NCBI GenBank assembly: GCA_016787445.1
Contig: JAEUTQ010000073.1
Span: 27,992 to 91,991, forward strand
Direction of reading: 5' to 3'
Source of the DNA: Bacteroidia bacterium
GTDB lineage: Bacteria > Bacteroidota > Bacteroidia > B-17B0 > Aurantibacillaceae
DNA: 64,000 bases
In this document: piece after piece, positions 1 through 7,761 of the stretch
How positions within the stretch are numbered: the first letter of the stretch is position 1
How the letters are laid out: every line of letters starts with the position of its first letter
Made by a program: the position numbers and the translations under genes
The notes under the pieces: model-generated
Told to the model about the DNA's origin: nothing
Database searches by the model: none
Seen by the model: only the letters and a program-made list of their open reading frames with translations

Positions 1-1
1 A

Positions 2-1486
2 AAGAAGGATTACCTAAGCCAGGCGGCTAAAAAGAGTCAGGAAGCTGTGGTTGCTTTAAACAAAGCGTACGAGAAAGACCTTATTGCTAAAAACACCAAG
101 CCAACCAAAACAACTACTAAACCTGTAAAAGAAAAACCTGTAACCGAAACTTCTGAGCCGGTGGCAACAACGAAGCCGGTGAAAGAAAAGCCGGTGAAGA
201 CTGTGAAAGAGAAACCTGTAAAAGAACCGTCTGAACCTGTTGCAACTACTAATACTTCAAAAGAAACAACAAGTGCAGGAACGAATCAGGTTAACTTAAC
301 TGTAAAAGGTTTAGAAATTAAAACCGGTAATGTTTACAGCGCTTCTAATCCAATTCCTGTAGATCAGAAAATTCCGGATGGACTTGTCTTCCGTGTGCAG
401 GTTGGAGCGTTTAAATCGCCTATTCCTAATAATACATTTAAAGGTTTAACGCCTGTTAATGCGCAAACAACACCTAATGGTTTCTTACGTTATACTGTGG
501 GTAATTTTGAGAAGTTTGAAGAAGCAACCGGCGTTAAAAATGATTTACGTAAAATGGGCTATAACGATGCATTTGTAGTTGTATTCTATAACGGTCAGCG
601 TATTACGGTTAATGAGGCGATTAACATTTTACAGAAAGAGGGTAAAGAAGTTATTGCTACCAACAATACCAGTGCAGGTATTCCTAACAACGCTAACATT
701 GCCAAGAACATCGCGCCTGCTGTGCCTAAAAATGAATTTGTGGTGGTAACCAAAGAATTAGAAAAATCAAACGGTCTCTTGTTTACGGTTCAGATTGGTG
801 TTTACTCACGCGAAATTACCCGCTCTCAATTATGGAAACTGGAGCCAATTTATACAGAGAAATTGCCTAGCGGTTTATACCGTTACACAGCCGGTATCTA
901 TAACGACGATGTAAAAGTAGTGAGTGACAAACGCAAAGTGGTTGACTTAGGCATTAAAGACGCGTTCGTTTCGGCTTATTATAATGGTAAACGTGTTCCG
1001 TTCACAGAAGGACAAAAAATTAAATCGGAAAATCAGAACCTGAAAATGGAGCCTGAGAATCCGATTGTATTCCCAAGTGAAAATACAGGCGGATTACCTC
1101 CTAAAGCAACTGCGGCCACTGAAGAACCTACACCAACGGTTGCGCCGTTTAAAAACAATGTTACCTCTGCTCCTGCTCCAACACCTGAAAATGGTGTGAA
1201 AGTTGGCGATGAAGGTGTGAGCTTTAAAGTACAAATTGGTGCTTACCGTAATCAGGTGCCAAATGAAGTAGCTTCTAAATTCTTAAACATCAAAACATGG
1301 CCGGTAGATGCTAAGTTTGTGAACGGATTATATATTTACACGGTTGGTAATTTTACCGATGCCAAGTTTGCAAAACAATTACGTGATGAAGTAATTGGTT
1401 TAGGAATCTCCGATGCATTTATCTCTGTTTACCAAAACGGTAAAAAACTCTACGGACAAGAAGCAAGTAATTACTTGAATAGATAA
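2..1486 (+). CDS. SPOR-repeat protein, 5' end outside the window
   Basis: The frame is open from the first complete codon at base 2, so the true start lies upstream; the GTG at 47 is only the first start-like codon. After a Lys/Pro/Thr-rich linker (codons to about 300), three similar units of about 75 residues follow, each opening with a motif such as VFRVQVGAF, FTVQIGVY or FKVQIGAY and containing GLYRYTAG/GLYIYTVG. This pattern resembles SPOR domains, which bind denuded peptidoglycan glycan strands, so a periplasmic or envelope role is inferred. The N-terminal part cannot be seen; in Bacteroidota such repeats are often appended to TPR or beta-propeller envelope proteins. It is the last ordinary gene before the cassette array. 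Confidence 0.75.
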   Translation, partial: KKDYLSQAAKKSQEAVVALNKAYEKDLIAKNTKPTKTTTKPVKEKPVTETSEPVATTKPVKEKPVKTVKEKPVKEPSEPVATTNTSKETTSAGTNQVNLTVKGLEIKTGNVYSASNPIPVDQKIPDGLVFRVQVGAFKSPIPNNTFKGLTPVNAQTTPNGFLRYTVGNFEKFEEATGVKNDLRKMGYNDAFVVVFYNGQRITVNEAINILQKEGKEVIATNNTSAGIPNNANIAKNIAPAVPKNEFVVVTKELEKSNGLLFTVQIGVYSREITRSQLWKLEPIYTEKLPSGLYRYTAGIYNDDVKVVSDKRKVVDLGIKDAFVSAYYNGKRVPFTEGQKIKSENQNLKMEPENPIVFPSENTGGLPPKATAATEEPTPTVAPFKNNVTSAPAPTPENGVKVGDEGVSFKVQIGAYRNQVPNEVASKFLNIKTWPVDAKFVNGLYIYTVGNFTDAKFAKQLRDEVIGLGISDAFISVYQNGKKLYGQEASNYLNR

Positions 1487-1583
1487 AAGTATTTAATTAA
1501 TTTTATTCTAATAGGAGCGATAAACATTCCCCAATCTTGCCAAATTGGCGCGCTAAGGATGGTTTTATTAGTCCTATATGGAA

Positions 1584-1592
1584 GTTATAGGT
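1584..1592 (+). other. left boundary box of first cassette (R'-like)
   Basis: GTTATAGGT at this position is the reverse complement of ACCTATAAC at 2026-2034, the opening box of the site behind the gene it precedes. A short CCTATA/TATAGG hairpin overlaps it. This would be the insertion point next to the ancestral attI-like position, but no integrase gene is beside it. Confidence 0.5.
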
Positions 1593-1615
1593 AAAAAGCG
1601 CGGACGACTACTCCA

Positions 1616-2008
1616 ATGACAGACTCTAAGAAAAAAACAAACAACCTTGTACTGACAATTATTCTTTTAACTGTGATTTTTGTTGTTTTCGGTTATCTAA
1701 ATAACACAAAACAAATGGACAGTATAAAAAAGAATAAATGTTACGCATTCGGACGAGTTACCAAATATGAACACAACTATAAAAGCACAAAAGGGTATGT
1801 TTACGAATTCTATATTAATGGCAAAACAAATACTGACATATATTTATTTGGTTTTAACGGACTACCAATAATTAATAAAGTATTTCCAGTAGTTTATGAT
1901 TGCAACGACCCAGACAACCATGCGCTACTTGTTTTACCAAAAAACTTTGCAGACAATGAAGAAAACTTCCCAGACAGCTTGACTTGGTTAAAACAATACG
2001 ACAACTAA
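1616..2008 (+). CDS. small membrane-anchored hypothetical protein (cassette 1)
   Basis: This 130-residue protein begins with a short Lys-rich stretch followed by one hydrophobic segment (about residues 11-27, LVLTIILLTVIFVVFGYL). An extracytoplasmic domain with Tyr/Gly/Asn-rich beta character and two cysteines (CYAFG, YDCND) follows. No family was recognised. It is the first gene of the cassette array, starting 24 nt after the left box and ending 18 nt before the palindromic site at 2026. No TAnnTTTG promoter was seen in front of it. Confidence 0.6.
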   Translation: MTDSKKKTNNLVLTIILLTVIFVVFGYLNNTKQMDSIKKNKCYAFGRVTKYEHNYKSTKGYVYEFYINGKTNTDIYLFGFNGLPIINKVFPVVYDCNDPDNHALLVLPKNFADNEENFPDSLTWLKQYDN

Positions 2009-2025
2009 CCAATGGGGCGCTTTCA

Positions 2026-2260
2026 ACCTATAACAGCATGCAGCCGTCATCTGCGGACAGCGACGCACAAGCCTTCCCTACTCTCACGCACGGACACATT
2101 AATGTTTGCGGCAGTCGGCGCGCGGCTTCGGGCTGACAAATTTATTGCCGGCGCCTAGCAACTAATGTTGGGACGGAGGTAAAATTTTTATTTGTATCTT
2201 TAAGTGAACGTTTCGGTAGCCGCAATCATTAACGTCGGCTGCACGCGGAACGTTATAAGC
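2026..2260 (+). repeat. attC-like site 1 (family alpha)
   Basis: The site opens with ACCTATAAC and closes with GTTATAAGC. The left arm ATGCAGCCG pairs with the right arm CGGCTGCAC, leaving unpaired bases between arm and box as in attC sites. The roughly 180 bp between the arms is GC-richer and itself structured (GCGGCAGTCGGCGCGCGGC). A related copy sits at 4985-5167, with the same interior and right arm. It is longer than most classical attC sites. Confidence 0.6.
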
Positions 2261-2282
2261 AACCAGTTGGACAAACATCGAA

Positions 2283-2759
2283 ATGAAAAAAATATTTTAC
2301 CTGTTTAGCCTTTCTTTCAATTTGACAAACTGTGGGAATAATTCCCATGACAAAGTTGGAACTTGCTGCGACAAGACCTACTCAAATGTTGACAGCGCAA
2401 TCAATTGTTTGAGCCGAACCGTGGACGGTAACGGAACAACCGCAGACGAAAGACTTATACTTATTGCCTTTGTTGACAAAGACCTTGGAGCAAATCAAAA
2501 GTTAGGATGGGACATAATCAAAGACCCAGACATAGTCAAAACGGCAAAGAGAAACTATGCCCTTGTAATTTTGGATGCCGACCAGTACAAAATATTAAAT
2601 GACGACTGCTCTAACAATATTGCTGAAACCATAGAAAAAACTCATGACAAGACAATTTTTGTAATCGCAAATCAAGCATTATGTGTGTTTGGTGACTGGA
2701 CACTTAATGACGATAAAGAAAGTATTATCGACAGACTTCAGGTTGGCAATGGGCCCTAA
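2283..2759 (+). CDS. putative lipoprotein, possibly thioredoxin-like (cassette 2)
   Basis: The 158-residue product has a Lys start, a hydrophobic stretch and a Cys at residue 17 (FNLTNCGNN), a lipoprotein-like export signal with an imperfect lipobox. The body contains segments such as NYALVILDAD and TIFVIANQ...FGDW, reminiscent of thioredoxin-fold proteins, but no CxxC active site is clear, so this is a weak guess. The gene begins 22 nt after the box GTTATAAGC (2252), and its cassette ends with the exact complement GCTTATAAC (2777). Confidence 0.55.
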   Translation: MKKIFYLFSLSFNLTNCGNNSHDKVGTCCDKTYSNVDSAINCLSRTVDGNGTTADERLILIAFVDKDLGANQKLGWDIIKDPDIVKTAKRNYALVILDADQYKILNDDCSNNIAETIEKTHDKTIFVIANQALCVFGDWTLNDDKESIIDRLQVGNGP

Positions 2760-2776
2760 ACTGTGTGAGGCTGGCA

Positions 2777-2912
2777 GCTTATAACACGGGTTTTGCGTCA
2801 GGCGGGCTGACGTGCAAACATGGAGCTTAGTGCTTCAAATGAACATTAGTAATAAATTGAAACTTTGTGCTTCGAAACCCGCCCGAACGCAAATCCCGAA
2901 ACCGTTATAGGC
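2777..2912 (+). repeat. attC-like site 2, the clearest example
   Basis: This site of about 134 bp lies in the classical attC size range. The opening box is GCTTATAAC and the closing box GTTATAGGC. The left arm GGGTTTTGCGTCAGGCGGG (2788 on) pairs with the right arm CCCGCCCGAACGCAAATCCC (ending 2898), with one mismatch cluster and an extra base. A spacer separates each arm from its box. The site overlaps any attempt to start the following gene at the TTG at 2865. Confidence 0.68.
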
Positions 2913-2930
2913 ATTTTAATAGACGACACC

Positions 2931-3605
2931 ATGCAGACAAGAAAACATACAGCTTGGAAGAAAAACCGAAAGTTTGGTGACGTTTGGGGTGGTCGGACTT
3001 TTCCAAAACTTGCCGACAAAATTTTTAATCGAAAACATAATTTAACTGCTCCAAAAAGTGGCGAAACAACGCCAATTTATATAGTTGACAATCCCTCTCG
3101 AGACTTCTATTTTCCCGTAACTGTTGACGAAATAAAATCGACACTTGAGAAGTTACCGAAAGACCACACCGACCATTTAACTCACATTTGGTTGCAGAAA
3201 ATTAAAAAGACTGATTACGTAAATGGAGACACTTTTCAAGGTTCTTTTATTTGTGGTAGTAAAGTGTATTTAATCGTTTTACACCCATTCCCAACTGACA
3301 ACAAAATGAGGCTTGGAAAAAACAAACCATTAAGAAAGACTTTAAACTACTATAAAAACTATACTACAGACTTAAAAGAAGATAAAGACGGTTGGTATTT
3401 ACAATGGACAGATGAATTGATTAAAAAGTATTTTTTGGAAAGTTTATTGCTTCACGAAATTGGACACTCCATTGACAGTTTTTATAAACGATATTGGAGT
3501 AAAGCAACAAAAGCGAAAAGTGAAAATTTTGCTGACAATTATGTAGCCGTTTGGGCAGACAAAGTACGAGAGACTTATGAACCGAAAGAGAAAAACGCCC
3601 TATAA
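2931..3605 (+). CDS. putative zinc metallopeptidase, HExxH type (cassette 3)
   Basis: The 224-residue protein carries HEIGH at about residues 175-179 and a downstream ENFADNY (Glu about 198), the arrangement of a gluzincin-like active site, so a zinc peptidase is inferred; no known subfamily was recognised and there is no export signal. The ATG at 2931 was chosen because the longer frame from the TTG at 2865 would run through the attC-like site and cassette boundary at 2904. Its leader (GTTATAGG, ATTTTAA, AGACGA, then the start) matches the leader of the gene at 5983. The stop codon is embedded in the closing box CCTATAAC, a compact arrangement typical of cassettes. Confidence 0.65.
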   Translation: MQTRKHTAWKKNRKFGDVWGGRTFPKLADKIFNRKHNLTAPKSGETTPIYIVDNPSRDFYFPVTVDEIKSTLEKLPKDHTDHLTHIWLQKIKKTDYVNGDTFQGSFICGSKVYLIVLHPFPTDNKMRLGKNKPLRKTLNYYKNYTTDLKEDKDGWYLQWTDELIKKYFLESLLLHEIGHSIDSFYKRYWSKATKAKSENFADNYVAVWADKVRETYEPKEKNAL

Positions 3606-3790
3606 CACGGGGTGTGGCGACAATTTTTCCTTTGGCCCGCACGGGCATGGCGGGAAAAAATAGCCTGCCGCCGGCAGAATTTAAAACGCCAGCCTTAAAG
3701 AAGAGCTTCAAAATAAATTCATTATCTTTATTAAACAGTTTCGTGGAAGCGCAAAGTAAAAACTGCGCCAAGCCGCAAAACGTTAGGGGC
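3599..3790 (+). repeat. attC-like site 3 (family beta)
   Basis: The site opens with CCTATAAC and closes with GTTAGGGGC. Arms around GTGTGGCGACA and CTGCGCCAAGCCGC pair imperfectly. The right half (3686 to 3781) is nearly identical to that of the site at 6703-6892, which follows an unrelated gene. Frames that read through this region are therefore not coding. Confidence 0.6.
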
Positions 3791-3808
3791 AACCGCTTGA
3801 CAAACTAA

Positions 3809-4276
3809 ATGAAAATAAAATTTATCATACCTTTTTTTCTTTTGCTATCTTTCTTTTGCAATTCCCAGGACAAGTTAACTGGTAAGGATTATATATTTGG
3901 TGTAATTATTACATGTGTAACAGATTCGACTTCCTTTTTAAACTCGGACACAATTGTTCTTGATTTGGCGGAACGGGACTATAATAATGACTGTCCGAAT
4001 AAACCTAAATCCTCAAGGTGTTGCATGCCATGGCCTTCGGAAATTTCATTAGACTTATCAAAAGGAAATATTTTTTTAGCAACTAACAAAGAAATTGTGC
4101 TTGACGCTAATGGTGAAGTTAAATCGTTATCTCACAAGCCAAGGCAGGGAAAATTTAAATACAACAAAAAGGCAGACACTATAAAAATCAGTTTTAAACA
4201 ATACCATTGGACAAGGACATTTAAAGTTTTATATCGTAAACAAGACAATTCGTTAACTTTGACAAAAACTTTATAA
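3809..4276 (+). CDS. exported hypothetical protein (cassette 4)
   Basis: The 155-residue protein begins with a clear export signal (MKIKFIIPFFLLLSFFCNSQ), read either as a lipoprotein signal around Cys17 or as a Sec signal cleaved after NSQ. The mature part is short and beta-rich, with a Cys pair (SRCCMPWP) and a C-terminal segment of basic and aromatic residues. No family was recognised. It starts 19 nt after the cassette box GTTAGGGGC (3782); the leader, including TTGACAAACTAAATG, resembles other cassette leaders in the array. Confidence 0.55.
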   Translation: MKIKFIIPFFLLLSFFCNSQDKLTGKDYIFGVIITCVTDSTSFLNSDTIVLDLAERDYNNDCPNKPKSSRCCMPWPSEISLDLSKGNIFLATNKEIVLDANGEVKSLSHKPRQGKFKYNKKADTIKISFKQYHWTRTFKVLYRKQDNSLTLTKTL

Positions 4277-4283
4277 GCAGCCA

Positions 4284-4388
4284 ACTACAACACTACATTT
4301 ACGATATACTGGCGGACGCGGGTTATCGCTTCAGCGCAATGCCTTCTACGCAGACAGAAAAATTTGTTGCGGCTTTCGCTAAAAAACA
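4284..4388 (+). repeat. attC-like site 4, right half missing (family gamma)
   Basis: The sequence from ACTACAAC to the run GCTAAAAAACA (4388) aligns with the left two-thirds of the site at 7762-7945 (shared CACATTTA, TTTGTTGCGGCTTTCGCT). After 4388 the similarity stops abruptly and no closing GTTA box is found. This is the footprint of a deletion or non-cassette rearrangement that removed the right arm and the next cassette's start. Confidence 0.5.
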
Positions 4389-4493
4389 TTTCTGGAGTAC
4401 GCAATAACTAATCCTGAAGACGAAACTATAGACAATATTTCTGAACAATTCCCGTTACTTTATTCGAATTGGCAGACTCATTTTTTCATATAA
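4389..4493 (+). pseudogene. possible gene remnant, C-terminal tail of about 34 codons
   Basis: Immediately after the break in site 4, one frame reads FLEYAITNPEDETIDNISEQ and continues to a stop at 4491-4493, with no start codon. The acidic, protein-like composition suggests the tail of a lost cassette gene; YAITNPED-type motifs occur near the end of some metallopeptidase-like proteins, but this is only a resemblance. It overlaps the next gene in another frame. Confidence 0.25.
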
Positions 4494-4960
4494 GAAATTA
4501 TATTTTGATCCTAGCCTTTGGTTTGGTGACAGTAAGTTGTAAAAAGTACGAAGAGAATCCATGGTATAAACCCGGAATAAAAAAAGGATTGAACAGCAAA
4601 TATTTCATCACTTCATATACTGTAAATGATGTTGATTGTTTGACTTATGTTAACAGTAAGCTAAATACACAGCTTCAAAACATTGTCTGGACCATAGAAC
4701 CCGCCGATGATTTTGGTGAAAACACCTCCTTTAAATCTGAATTTTTCTGGGGATTATGTAAGACATCAAAAAAAGAAACGGAGTTCTCCATTTGCGGTGA
4801 ATTGATCTCTATGACAGGCTCAAACATTACACCTTACAATATATTCATCACTTCTTGTAGTGATTGGAGAATTACAAAAAAATACATAAAAAACAAAAAG
4901 CGCATTTTTAAAATTAGCAGGCAATTTGAAAGCAAGACTTATGAAATACAATTTAACTAA
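4469..4960 (+). CDS. putative lipoprotein, paralogue of the gene at 15445 (cassette 5)
   Basis: The product is a 163-residue lipoprotein with the lipobox-like LVTVSCKKYEENP. It is recognisably related to the chromosomal lipoprotein at 15445 (shared GCKKY/SCKKY...EN, SYTVN/KYTIN followed by D, WI/WMI near the C terminus). No ATG exists in frame; the TTG at 4469 gives an N-terminal length close to that of the paralogue. The region just upstream is rearranged, so the original start may have been lost. It is part of the cassette array and is followed by an alpha-family site. Confidence 0.5.
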   Translation: MADSFFHIRNYILILAFGLVTVSCKKYEENPWYKPGIKKGLNSKYFITSYTVNDVDCLTYVNSKLNTQLQNIVWTIEPADDFGENTSFKSEFFWGLCKTSKKETEFSICGELISMTGSNITPYNIFITSCSDWRITKKYIKNKKRIFKISRQFESKTYEIQFN

Positions 4961-4984
4961 GCGACACCACACTCTCAATTAAAG

Positions 4985-5167
4985 CCTACAAACGTTACCT
5001 GCGAACAGCAACGCACAACCTTCCCTACTCTTACACTCATACACTTTAATGTTTGCGGCAGTCGGCGCGCGGCAATTAATATTGAATTTGAGGTATTTTT
5101 TTTATCTTTATTATACGTTTCGGGAGCCGCAATCATTAACGTTGGCTGCACGCGGAACGTTAGGCGT
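4985..5167 (+). repeat. attC-like site 5 (family alpha, left arm eroded)
   Basis: The interior and right arm match site 1 (GCACAA.CCTTCCCTACTC, AATGTTTGCGGCAGTCGGCGC, CCGCAATCATTAACGT, GGCTGCACGCGGAAC), and it closes with GTTAGGCGT. The left end CCTACAAAC runs directly into the interior, so roughly ten bases corresponding to the left arm are missing. It probably folds poorly and may be inactive. Confidence 0.55.
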
Positions 5168-5184
5168 AACCGTAGACATAAATA

Positions 5185-5793
5185 ATGAAAGAATATTTTT
5201 CTGTAAATCGACATAAATTTTTACGCCAGTTCATTGTGACATCAGTAATATTCACAATTGTTTGGACATTCATTATTTTGACGGACAAGAAAGGTATGAA
5301 TATTGAAACGAAAATATTAGGTTATTTTCTTTTTGCAATACCCCTCGCCTTTTTTGGTCAATTCGTTATGAATATTCGAGACGCACTAGAATTTAAACGA
5401 ATTAATAAAATATTTGATCACCCTCAACTCAATAAATTTACAAGTACTGGCTTCATTAAGACACTCTCTGAGAAAGACAGCAAATGGCTTTCGTCAAAAC
5501 CTATCTTAAAAGGAACAATAGACAATTACCCTGTTAAATTTGAGGTTGAAAAAGGTATTTTAAGGGTAATCGCTGAGACAAATTTAGACTTAGTTGAAAA
5601 GACACATATACAAGAACTAAAATCAATATTTGGCAAAGACAATATCGAATACGACATTGGTATTGCTCTTCTATTCAGACCTGCGAGACGAAAAGACTTG
5701 TCGTTTCAAGACATTAATTCTGAACTTATAAAATTCATTTCATTCCTCAAGACAAATAAACTTGACGCATGGGTTGAAAACGGCAACGCCTAA
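5185..5793 (+). CDS. two-helix membrane protein, unknown function (cassette 6)
   Basis: The 202-residue protein has two hydrophobic segments (about residues 15-31 and 45-63), the second ending in GQFVMNI. A soluble C-terminal domain of about 135 residues contains KPILKGTIDNYPVKFEVEKG. The topology places both ends on the same side, probably the cytoplasm. No family was recognised. The cassette opens with GTTAGGCGT (5159) and closes with the exact complement ACGCCTAAC (5786); the TAA stop lies inside that box. Confidence 0.6.
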   Translation: MKEYFSVNRHKFLRQFIVTSVIFTIVWTFIILTDKKGMNIETKILGYFLFAIPLAFFGQFVMNIRDALEFKRINKIFDHPQLNKFTSTGFIKTLSEKDSKWLSSKPILKGTIDNYPVKFEVEKGILRVIAETNLDLVEKTHIQELKSIFGKDNIEYDIGIALLFRPARRKDLSFQDINSELIKFISFLKTNKLDAWVENGNA

Positions 5794-5963
5794 CAGCAAG
5801 CAATTGCACAATGCGGGCGGAAGTATAAGGCATTTGCAAAAGTCAGCGGCTGACAATTATTTTCATTTTGCAAATGTCTAAAAAGCATGTAGCTTTGTTA
5901 AGCAGGTTTCGGCAAGAAGCGGTTTCAAAGCCGCACTGTGCAAACTTGCAAACCGTTATAGGG
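5786..5963 (+). repeat. attC-like site 6
   Basis: The opening box is ACGCCTAAC and the closing box GTTATAGGG. The left arm GCAAGCAATTGCACAATGCGG pairs with the right arm CCGCACTGTGCAAACTTGC with a few mismatches and one bulge, which is typical attC architecture. The interior includes a second inverted pair around GGCATTTGCAAAA/TTTTGCAAATG. Confidence 0.63.
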
Positions 5964-5982
5964 TATTTTAAAAGACGATATT

Positions 5983-6696
5983 GTGCGGACATTAAAACAA
6001 GAATTCAGGCAATTTTTAAAAGATAATTTTAAAGGACTTCGACCTAGAAAACCTTTGTTTTACAGCTGGGAGTTCGGACTGCGGTTTGATCTACAGGTTG
6101 GAAATATTTCTAATTCAACAAGACTGGTTGTTGACGCAGATGGAAATTCTATAACCAAGAATGTTGACGTCGACACAGATGAGTATTTTATTCAAGTTGT
6201 GCATCGCGCTACGAATATTTTTCAATCAGCCTGTGACAGTTCAGATAGAATGTTTTTAGTTCTTATGGATTATAAACATAGGAGAAGAAAAATAAGACAA
6301 TCAAATTTTGTGTTCAGACAAATTGCTGAACTAAAGCAAGACGAAATCGCTTACACAAAAGAATACAGGCTTTACGAACCAAGTGACAGATTAGATATTA
6401 GAAATATTGCATTGGTAAAACTTAATGCGGGCCGAATAAATCACAAAAACATTTTGACAGCCGTAAGTCACACAGACTTTCCGCCAAGACAACCAAGGCT
6501 TGACAGTAAAGGTTTTTTTTCAAGTAAAGAAATCTATTTTATAAACATTGACAAAAAATTAATTTTGCACATGTATGATGATCGCGGCTTTGACATCATT
6601 GCTACTGACAAAGAAACCTTAAGGCCTATTTACCAAAAACACAATGACTGGATTCTTGACTACGACAGAAAAGAGATTGACAAACAGTTTAAATAA
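5983..6696 (+). CDS. DUF3885 domain protein (cassette 7)
   Basis: The 237-residue protein is recognisable as DUF3885 from the N-terminal PLFYSWEFGLRFDL, the central EYF.QV..RA..IF and the C-terminal EIYFINIDKK...YDDRGFDIIATD followed by LRPIYQKHNDWILDYDR. The family's function is unknown; members are scattered singly in bacteria and often sit near contact-dependent toxin or immunity genes. The GTG start at 5983 is supported by a leader aligning with that of the gene at 2931, where the same position is ATG. Its cassette opens with GTTATAGGG and ends with the complement CCCTATAAC at 6703. Confidence 0.85.
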   Translation: MRTLKQEFRQFLKDNFKGLRPRKPLFYSWEFGLRFDLQVGNISNSTRLVVDADGNSITKNVDVDTDEYFIQVVHRATNIFQSACDSSDRMFLVLMDYKHRRRKIRQSNFVFRQIAELKQDEIAYTKEYRLYEPSDRLDIRNIALVKLNAGRINHKNILTAVSHTDFPPRQPRLDSKGFFSSKEIYFINIDKKLILHMYDDRGFDIIATDKETLRPIYQKHNDWILDYDRKEIDKQFK

Positions 6697-6702
6697 AAAA
6701 CG

Positions 6703-6892
6703 CCCTATAACACGGGGTGTGGCGACAATTTTTCCTTTACGCCCGCACCGGCATGGCGCGGACAAATTGTCCCTTCGGGCAGTTTAAACGCCAGCCTTAA
6801 AGAAGAGCTTCAAAATAAATTCATTATCTTTATTAAACAGTTTCGTGGAAGCGCAAAGTAAAAACTGCGCCAAGCCGCAAAACGTTAAAGTT
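6703..6892 (+). repeat. attC-like site 7 (family beta)
   Basis: This is a near-duplicate of site 3: the opening CCCTATAACACGGGGTGTGG and the right-hand stretch from CGCCAGCCTTAAAG to CCGCAAAACGTTA are identical or nearly so. It closes with GTTAAAGTT instead of GTTAGGGG, as expected if the bases after GTT belong to the following cassette. Confidence 0.6.
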
Positions 6893-6917
6893 AATTGGGC
6901 GGCCAGACAGCCGAAAA

Positions 6918-7739
6918 ATGACAATAGACAAAAGTCTCATGACAAATTACTACGTATTAAACGTTGACGATGCTTTCGCAGGCGAGGCTCCAAAGGACTA
7001 TGACTGGGATAGCAAACTTTCTTCTCGTTCACTACGCGAATACATTAAGAACAAACGGGAGTTCCCTTCGTTTACGCCCAATCTGGAAATAAAAATTTAT
7101 CGGGATCGAGAGTTTTCACAAGTAAGAGACTTTCTTCATTGTATGTTAGACGGGCTTTGTTTCTCTGAAAAAGTCAAAAACATTTTTTCGGAATTCAATT
7201 TACCAAAACATAAATTTTATCCTATAAAAGTAGTTCTTCCTAAAAAAAGACTTAAACTGCTCAAATCTTCTCCTACAGACACCCTGACCTATTATAACCT
7301 TTGGTATAGTTTTTACGACTTAACAAATCAATATAAGCTTATAGACTTCTCTAAAACAAAGATCATCGCTGAAACTCCCGCAATGACACGTGAAGTTGTA
7401 AAGGTCACGTCTTCCGAAGAATGGGAACAACTTCCAGAAAAGAACAAAATGCTTAGAGAAGAATTAAAAAAATACACAAATGAATTTGACATGCCCTTAA
7501 AAGACTGTTTCGAAAAAGTGGACAGCCTAAGACGACAAATAGTTGGCATGACATCAACGGACGAAATTGTTTTTTCAAAAGACTTTGACCATAGTATTGA
7601 TCTGTTCGAAATTCCCGCATTTTCTTCCCGGACATACATTTCTGACAGACTTGGTGAAAGACTAAAAAAAGAAAACGTTACTGGTATCGACATTTATCGA
7701 CCTCAGTCAATCGGTGGACCAAAATTGACTTGGCAGTGA
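6918..7739 (+). CDS. Imm11-like immunity protein (cassette 8)
   Basis: The 273-residue soluble protein has the layout of the Imm11 (DUF1629) family: an N-terminal YYVLN motif, a middle segment with YNLWY.FYDLTN, and a C-terminal FVSE-like element SRTYISDRLGERLKKENVTG followed by a hydrophobic strand (IDIY). Imm11 proteins are thought to neutralise polymorphic toxins delivered by neighbouring cells; that role is by family only and no toxin is adjacent. The initiator could also be Met8 (6939), which would place YYVLN closer to the N terminus. The opening box GTTAAAGTT (6884) does not match the end box. Confidence 0.6.
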   Translation: MTIDKSLMTNYYVLNVDDAFAGEAPKDYDWDSKLSSRSLREYIKNKREFPSFTPNLEIKIYRDREFSQVRDFLHCMLDGLCFSEKVKNIFSEFNLPKHKFYPIKVVLPKKRLKLLKSSPTDTLTYYNLWYSFYDLTNQYKLIDFSKTKIIAETPAMTREVVKVTSSEEWEQLPEKNKMLREELKKYTNEFDMPLKDCFEKVDSLRRQIVGMTSTDEIVFSKDFDHSIDLFEIPAFSSRTYISDRLGERLKKENVTGIDIYRPQSIGGPKLTWQ

Positions 7740-7761
7740 ATTAAACTGTGCGCGCCCTACT

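Noticed and set aside
2865..2930. Longer N terminus for the metallopeptidase (TTG start)
   Set aside because: It would place the start inside the attC-like site and across the recombination box; the ATG at 2931 is consistent with the sister leader at 5983.
3614..3808. A 64-codon frame between two cassette genes
   Set aside because: It lies almost wholly inside an attC-like site that recurs at 6703 after a different gene, where the frame is not preserved; it is a by-product of the repeat.
4975..5214. A 79-codon minus-strand frame
   Set aside because: It runs through attC-like site 5 and into the next gene's start; the composition follows the palindrome, not a protein.
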